Shown piece after piece: positions 5,755 to 8,795 of a DNA stretch of 8,795 nt; positions within the stretch are counted from its first letter, which is position 1; each line of letters opens with the position of its first letter. The stretch is taken from the NCBI GenBank assembly GCA_937890825.1, contig CALADS010000095.1, positions 1-8,795 on the forward strand. Reading direction: 5' to 3'. The translations under genes were made by a program, and so were the position numbers. Below the pieces are notes generated by a model that made no database searches, was not told the DNA's origin, and was given only the letters and a program-made list of their open reading frames with translations. The stretch is from an uncultured Bacteroides sp. Its GTDB lineage: Bacteria > Bacteroidota > Bacteroidia > Bacteroidales > Bacteroidaceae.

Positions 5755-6837
5755 CTAATAGTGGAAGTCAGGCATGAATGTGTATTTTCTGCCTGTCTCC
5801 TGCACTATCATCCGTTTGTTGCGGAGCATGGTGATGAGCGATACCGCCTTTTTATGGTTCAGCTTTACACCCACTGACATATAGGTCTTGATTAAGGCAT
5901 CTTCCAGTTCCTTGTAGCCGTATTCCTCTTTCAGCCCGAAAACGGCTTCCAATGCGATACGGTGCTGCTGCTCGGTGATATGCCTGTAAGGGTCGAACTT
6001 CTCTTCTTCGGGTCTTCCCGGCTTCTTTGTTTCAGGTTTGTATCCCTCAATGAGTTCGGGAAGGGCTTTGTCGTTGATACGGAATGCGAAAGGCTCAAAG
6101 TCCATTGCCCGGATGTGAATGGCTGAAACATGGCTGATGTCACCGTTGCCCTTGTCCTTTTCTACCTGCAATACGGTTTCCGCCTTGTTGTTCAACTCCG
6201 TACCAATGTGCCCTCTTGCGTTCTCATCCCCTTTGTTCTGATGCAGTATCGTATGGATATGTATCTGCCTGTCGTCCGTCCACTGCATCAGCTTGGATAT
6301 GATGCGTGTTGATTCACTGGGGCTGTTGATGTCATACACCATATCCCGTATGCCGTCTATAATTACAAGACCGATTTCGGGTGTATTGTAAATAGCCTGT
6401 TCCACAATCCTGATACGCTGCTCAGGCGTGTATTTTCTTAAGGCAAGAAATTCAAGATTCTCATTGTCCCTATCATCTGGCAAACCAGCCATTCGCAAAA
6501 TGCGCGTCATGACTTTCAGACAATGGTAAGGGCTTTGCTCTGTATCAACATAAAGCACTTTCCGCTTATCTTCAGGCAGTTCAGCCACATACCGCAGCAC
6601 TGTGCCGTTCTTCAATGCAGCGGCTACGATAGCCGATACATTGAACGTTTTTTTACTTTTGGCTTTGCCGATGGATGCGCTGAAATTACCCAATGTCCCA
6701 ATGACAGAATCATGTACTTTAAGGATTTCAGGTGCTTTCTCATAACTTTTCGACAGGCTCAAACGTGAGGCTTGCCAAAGGATTATGGCTTCTTCAGCCG
6801 ATATTTCCTTAGTCTCTTTCATATAGTCCATAGCCAT
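5755..6837 (-). CDS. RepA-like RecA-fold ATPase (AAA family)
   Basis: A 360-residue protein with a RecA/RepA-type helicase core. The P loop is GKAKSKKT (57-64), where the usual glycine before Lys-Thr is replaced by lysine. A DTE motif (98-100) provides the probable catalytic glutamate, Walker B is LVIID (157-161), and HQNKGDENARGHIGTELNNKAETVL (199-223) forms the sensor region. Residues about 285-356 look like a C-terminal winged-helix domain. Proteins of this type sit beside primases in Bacteroides mobilizable elements and probably act in replication or excision; NBU1 Orf3 is the likely positional counterpart. It begins 8 bases after the DUF3853 stop. A GGGAGG lies one base before the first ATG (6837) but 7 bases before the third codon (ATG, 6831), so the true start may be residue 3. 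Confidence 0.8.
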   Translation of the reverse strand: MAMDYMKETKEISAEEAIILWQASRLSLSKSYEKAPEILKVHDSVIGTLGNFSASIGKAKSKKTFNVSAIVAAALKNGTVLRYVAELPEDKRKVLYVDTEQSPYHCLKVMTRILRMAGLPDDRDNENLEFLALRKYTPEQRIRIVEQAIYNTPEIGLVIIDGIRDMVYDINSPSESTRIISKLMQWTDDRQIHIHTILHQNKGDENARGHIGTELNNKAETVLQVEKDKGNGDISHVSAIHIRAMDFEPFAFRINDKALPELIEGYKPETKKPGRPEEEKFDPYRHITEQQHRIALEAVFGLKEEYGYKELEDALIKTYMSVGVKLNHKKAVSLITMLRNKRMIVQETGRKYTFMPDFHY

Positions 6838-6838
6838 G

Positions 6839-6844
6839 CCTCCC
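6839..6844 (-). promoter_or_regulatory. Shine-Dalgarno before the RepA-like ATPase
   Basis: GGGAGG on the minus strand (CCTCCC region at 6839-6844 on the plus strand). It is unusually strong for Bacteroides. Its spacing to the ATG at 6831 is about 7 bases, versus one base to the ATG at 6837, which favours the inner start. Confidence 0.55.
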
Positions 6845-6845
6845 G

Positions 6846-7154
6846 TTATTTCCGTCCTCCTGTTTTCTTTCCAGCCAGTTCAAGGGCAAGCTCAACATCC
6901 ACGATAATCTTACGTCCTATCTGAGTGATTGCCTTGTCAATCTTTCCGCTTTTCTTGATACGGTTGGCGGTGGGTAGGCTGCACCCGAACAGTTTGGCTA
7001 TGCCCAGTATTCCGTACACATATTTTCTTTCTGTGTCTGTAATGGGCTGTGGCTGCGTTTCCGTTTGACGGGAAGCGTGCTTACTTAGGAATATGAACTC
7101 TTCACCTGTCATCTGCCAGACGGGTTTTGATAATAATTCTTGAAGATTTTTCAT
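6846..7154 (-). CDS. DUF3853 family protein, putative HTH DNA-binding factor
   Basis: A 102-residue protein I recognise as the DUF3853 family, found in Bacteroidales mobilizable elements just upstream of replication genes. The N-terminus holds PVWQMTGEEFIFLSKHA (11-27). The C-terminal half (about 44-95) reads as a helix-turn-helix of excisionase/MerR style: YGILGIAKLFGCSLPTANRIKKSG as the DNA-reading helices, followed by the strand pair AITQIGRKIIVDVELALELA. It ends in a basic KKTGGRK tail. In NBU1 a small HTH protein (Orf2) has this position and contributes to excision; a role as recombination directionality factor or operon regulator is inferred. It is the first gene after the 7304-7339 terminator and sits 8 bases before the ATPase gene, so the two are surely co-transcribed. 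Confidence 0.82.
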   Translation of the reverse strand: MKNLQELLSKPVWQMTGEEFIFLSKHASRQTETQPQPITDTERKYVYGILGIAKLFGCSLPTANRIKKSGKIDKAITQIGRKIIVDVELALELAGKKTGGRK

Positions 7155-7223
7155 CGTTCAATCTATTTAGTCGTTTAACAATCAGCCCTGCGCACTGGCT
7201 GTTATCTCTGTTCTCGAACGATG

Positions 7224-7231
7224 CAAAATTA
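7224..7231 (-). promoter_or_regulatory. Bacteroides-type promoter -7 box for the DUF3853 operon
   Basis: The minus strand reads TAATTTTG, an exact match to the Bacteroides -7 consensus TAnnTTTG. It lies about 70 bases before the DUF3853 start codon and just downstream of the previous unit's terminator. No clear TTTG -33 element is visible at the usual spacing, which suggests either a weak promoter or one helped by an activator. Confidence 0.5.
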
Positions 7232-7285
7232 GGTAGGGTTGTAAGTGGTAAGGATGTGGTTGATATAAATGGAATATCTTGTTAT

Positions 7286-7304
7286 TTATCTGAATATCAG
7301 ATAA
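7286..7304. promoter_or_regulatory. Palindrome upstream of the operon promoter
   Basis: TTATCTGA (7286-7293) and TCAGATAA (7297-7304) are exact reverse complements around ATA. This 19-base symmetric site lies about 55-80 bases upstream of the -7 box and could bind a dimeric regulator. It immediately follows the T-rich tail of the terminator. Confidence 0.4.
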
Positions 7305-7339
7305 TAAAAATACCACTCAAAAATTTAATTTGAGTGGTA
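7304..7339 (-). terminator. Rho-independent terminator after the 347-residue gene
   Basis: TACCACTCAAA (7311-7321) and TTTGAGTGGTA (7329-7339) form a perfect 11-bp stem with a 7-base loop. On the minus strand it is followed by TTTTTATT. It lies about 40 bases after the stop codon at 7379 and separates the nuclease pair from the DUF3853-mob operon. Confidence 0.82.
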
Positions 7340-7378
7340 AAAGTGGTTGTTTCGTAAAATGTCAGGGCATATCACAGA

Positions 7379-8422
7379 TTATCGGAATATACCATCCATT
7401 TCTTTGGCAAATTTCCGGTTGCTGTCACTGGGGAAATCGGAAACAGGCTCTTTGTACTTTGACTTGTAGTAGCTTTCCTCAATATCCAATATTTTCAGGA
7501 TATTCCTCTTCCAATTCTCCCTGTCCTGTTTGGGCAGTTTTTCGCTCATCAGGAATATCAGATAGCAGGTACGTATTTTTTCTCTCGGTCTGATTTGGGG
7601 TTTGGTGTCGCTTGGTAGCAGGTTCATGCAGGTATAGAAATCATGTTCGGAAATATTCTCGAACTGTTCTCCCACGCAGGTTACATGAATGAGCGAAAGC
7701 AGTTCCATATTGAAATACTCAGTCTGTTTCGTTCCCAGCACTTCTTCCTGTATGTTGGGGGCATTTGGTTCTTGTTCGGCTGGCTCTTCCGGCTCGTTTG
7801 TTTCATCAAATACATATTTCGCCAATGTCTCTTTGAGGTGGCAGCCCAGCCGATAGATTTCATTGAAACGGCTTTTTGCATATTGCAGGGCTTTCTCTCT
7901 GGTCTGTTTTTGCAGATCGTAGAGTTCGGTCAGCTTGTTTTTTTTCTCCTCGTATTCATCTTTGCACCGTTCATATTCCATTTCCGCACGCTTTTCATCC
8001 TCTGCAGTGTGTTCCCGATAACCTATGGAATCGTATCGGTGGTATGCTTCGTTTAGCGGAGCATGGAGCTTGGTCGTCTTGTATTGCTGTTCTTCTATGG
8101 CTTCTTTATAGATTTCTGAAACTCGGAAGCAGATATTGTAAACGGTCTGTTCATCCGGCATACATCCTTTCTTGTAATAACTTATGTTTTCGCATACTTC
8201 CTTTTTCAGGCTATTCAGAATCAGTGTGTATTGCTCCTGTGGAAGATGAAACACCAGTTCAAGAATGGCTGTTTCAAGAACCGTTACATCATTGTAGTCC
8301 AGATAGAACTTGGTAATGAATTTCTGCTTTTCAAAAGAGAAACCTTTATTATCAAACCAGTCTTTATATATTCTGTTCAATTCTCCGTATCGGGGAATCA
8401 GCGTTGTAATTACATCTTTCAT
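7379..8422 (-). CDS. Hypothetical protein with central coiled coil, partner of DUF1016 nuclease
   Basis: I do not recognise this 347-residue protein. It has no signal peptide or membrane segment, so it is probably cytoplasmic. The N-terminal part (1-120) is mostly helical and rich in aromatic and charged residues. A heptad-like, Glu/Lys-rich region (about 138-200) is likely a coiled coil. A Pro/Glu-rich acidic linker (205-228, NEPEEPAEQEP) follows, then a helical C-terminal domain (235-345) with IRPREKIRTCYLIFLMSEKLP. The linker marks a clear two-domain layout. It starts 8 bases after the stop of the PDDEXK nuclease gene and is followed by a strong terminator, so the two form a short operon. 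No catalytic motif is evident. A structural, regulatory or DNA-binding partner role is only an inference from position. Confidence 0.75.
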   Translation of the reverse strand: MKDVITTLIPRYGELNRIYKDWFDNKGFSFEKQKFITKFYLDYNDVTVLETAILELVFHLPQEQYTLILNSLKKEVCENISYYKKGCMPDEQTVYNICFRVSEIYKEAIEEQQYKTTKLHAPLNEAYHRYDSIGYREHTAEDEKRAEMEYERCKDEYEEKKNKLTELYDLQKQTREKALQYAKSRFNEIYRLGCHLKETLAKYVFDETNEPEEPAEQEPNAPNIQEEVLGTKQTEYFNMELLSLIHVTCVGEQFENISEHDFYTCMNLLPSDTKPQIRPREKIRTCYLIFLMSEKLPKQDRENWKRNILKILDIEESYYKSKYKEPVSDFPSDSNRKFAKEMDGIFR

Positions 8423-8430
8423 GGACGCAA

Positions 8431-8795
8431 CTATTTTTGAGTGTTATTGTCTTTGTCAAGGAAAGAGGCCAGTTCTTCTTCCACTTCTTCCACGCTGGGC
8501 AACGCTGATTTCAGTTTCTCGGGAATCGCTTTGCTCAATTGGTAATCGCTGATGCCGATGGGCTGGTCATAGCCTGTCAATGCGTATTGTGCCACAACTT
8601 CGTCTTTTCCCTTGCATAGCAACAACCCGATAGTCTTGTTGTCATTCTCTCCCCTCAGTTTATCATCCACCACATTGATGTAGAAGTTCAGTTGTCCTGC
8701 ATACTCCGGTTTGAATGGGGTAGCCTTTAATTCTACCACGATATATGCGTGCAACGGAATGGAATATAGAATCAGGTCGGCAAAGAAATCGCTGT
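8431..8795 (-). CDS. PDDEXK nuclease domain protein, DUF1016 (YhcG) family, 5' end cut off
   Basis: Only the C-terminal 121 codons are in the window; the gene continues past the right edge. The visible frame opens SDFFADLILYSIPLHAYIVVELK. The Asp in FADL and the E-x-K in VELK form the PD-(D/E)xK nuclease core, and Gln in YAGQLNFY gives the usual downstream motif. The following NKTIGLLLCKGKDEVVAQYAL and the ending LPSVEEVEEEL are typical of DUF1016/YhcG proteins, which are about 330-380 residues long. A TTG at 8752-8754 could be read as a start, but the nuclease motif continues upstream of it, so it is internal. DUF1016 proteins occur near restriction systems and on mobile elements; their roles are poorly known. 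It is probably co-transcribed with the next gene, 8 bases downstream. Confidence 0.85.
   Translation of the reverse strand, partial: SDFFADLILYSIPLHAYIVVELKATPFKPEYAGQLNFYINVVDDKLRGENDNKTIGLLLCKGKDEVVAQYALTGYDQPIGISDYQLSKAIPEKLKSALPSVEEVEEELASFLDKDNNTQK

Noticed and set aside
7183..7201. CAGCC/GGCTG stem in the DUF3853 leader as a riboswitch
   Set aside because: A single 5-bp stem with a 9-base loop has no features of a known riboswitch class.
8310..8552. Plus-strand open frame crossing the nuclease and coiled-coil gene boundary
   Set aside because: It overlaps two supported minus-strand genes and shows no recognisable domain.

Overview
The window reads as most of a Bacteroidales mobilizable element of the NBU class, closest in gene content to NBU2. 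Three things point there: a linked macrolide efflux gene and lincosamide nucleotidyltransferase that I recognise as mef(En2) and lnu(AN2); a MobV relaxase, toprim primase, RepA-like ATPase and DUF3853 protein in the order typical of Bacteroides mobilizable elements; and AT-rich leaders, with one good Bacteroides -7 box (TAnnTTTG). Assignments rest on motifs and remembered families, since no database search was run.

Layout, left to right. Bases 1-13 look like the 3' end of a tRNA-Ser gene, the known target of NBU2-type integrases, so the left edge is probably an attachment-site junction. A hairpin-rich stretch with no real gene follows (14-340). Then comes the plus-strand resistance block: an MFS efflux pump (341-1546), a lincosamide nucleotidyltransferase (1571-2083) and a broken GNAT acetyltransferase (2094-2457). 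A hairpin at 2486-2514 separates this block from everything to the right, which is all on the minus strand.

Read in its own direction (right to left), the minus-strand half starts with a DUF1016/YhcG-type PDDEXK nuclease cut by the window end, then an unrecognised 347-residue coiled-coil protein, closed by a rho-independent terminator (7304-7339). A second unit follows: DUF3853 (HTH-like), RepA-like ATPase, toprim primase, MobV relaxase and a small NTF2-like protein. It has a promoter candidate at 7224-7231. Two intergenic regions of about 210 bp are full of symmetry. The one before the relaxase (4375-4585) is the best oriT candidate. The one between ATPase and primase (5543-5754) carries four copies of CACTTCACT as nested inverted repeats and may be a replication origin or regulatory site.

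Working model: an integrase outside the window excises the element from tRNA-Ser, the ATPase and primase support excision or replication of the circle, and the relaxase nicks oriT for transfer through a co-resident conjugative element. The mef-lnu pair is antibiotic-resistance cargo. The nuclease plus coiled-coil pair is the least explained content and the best candidate for an undescribed system.
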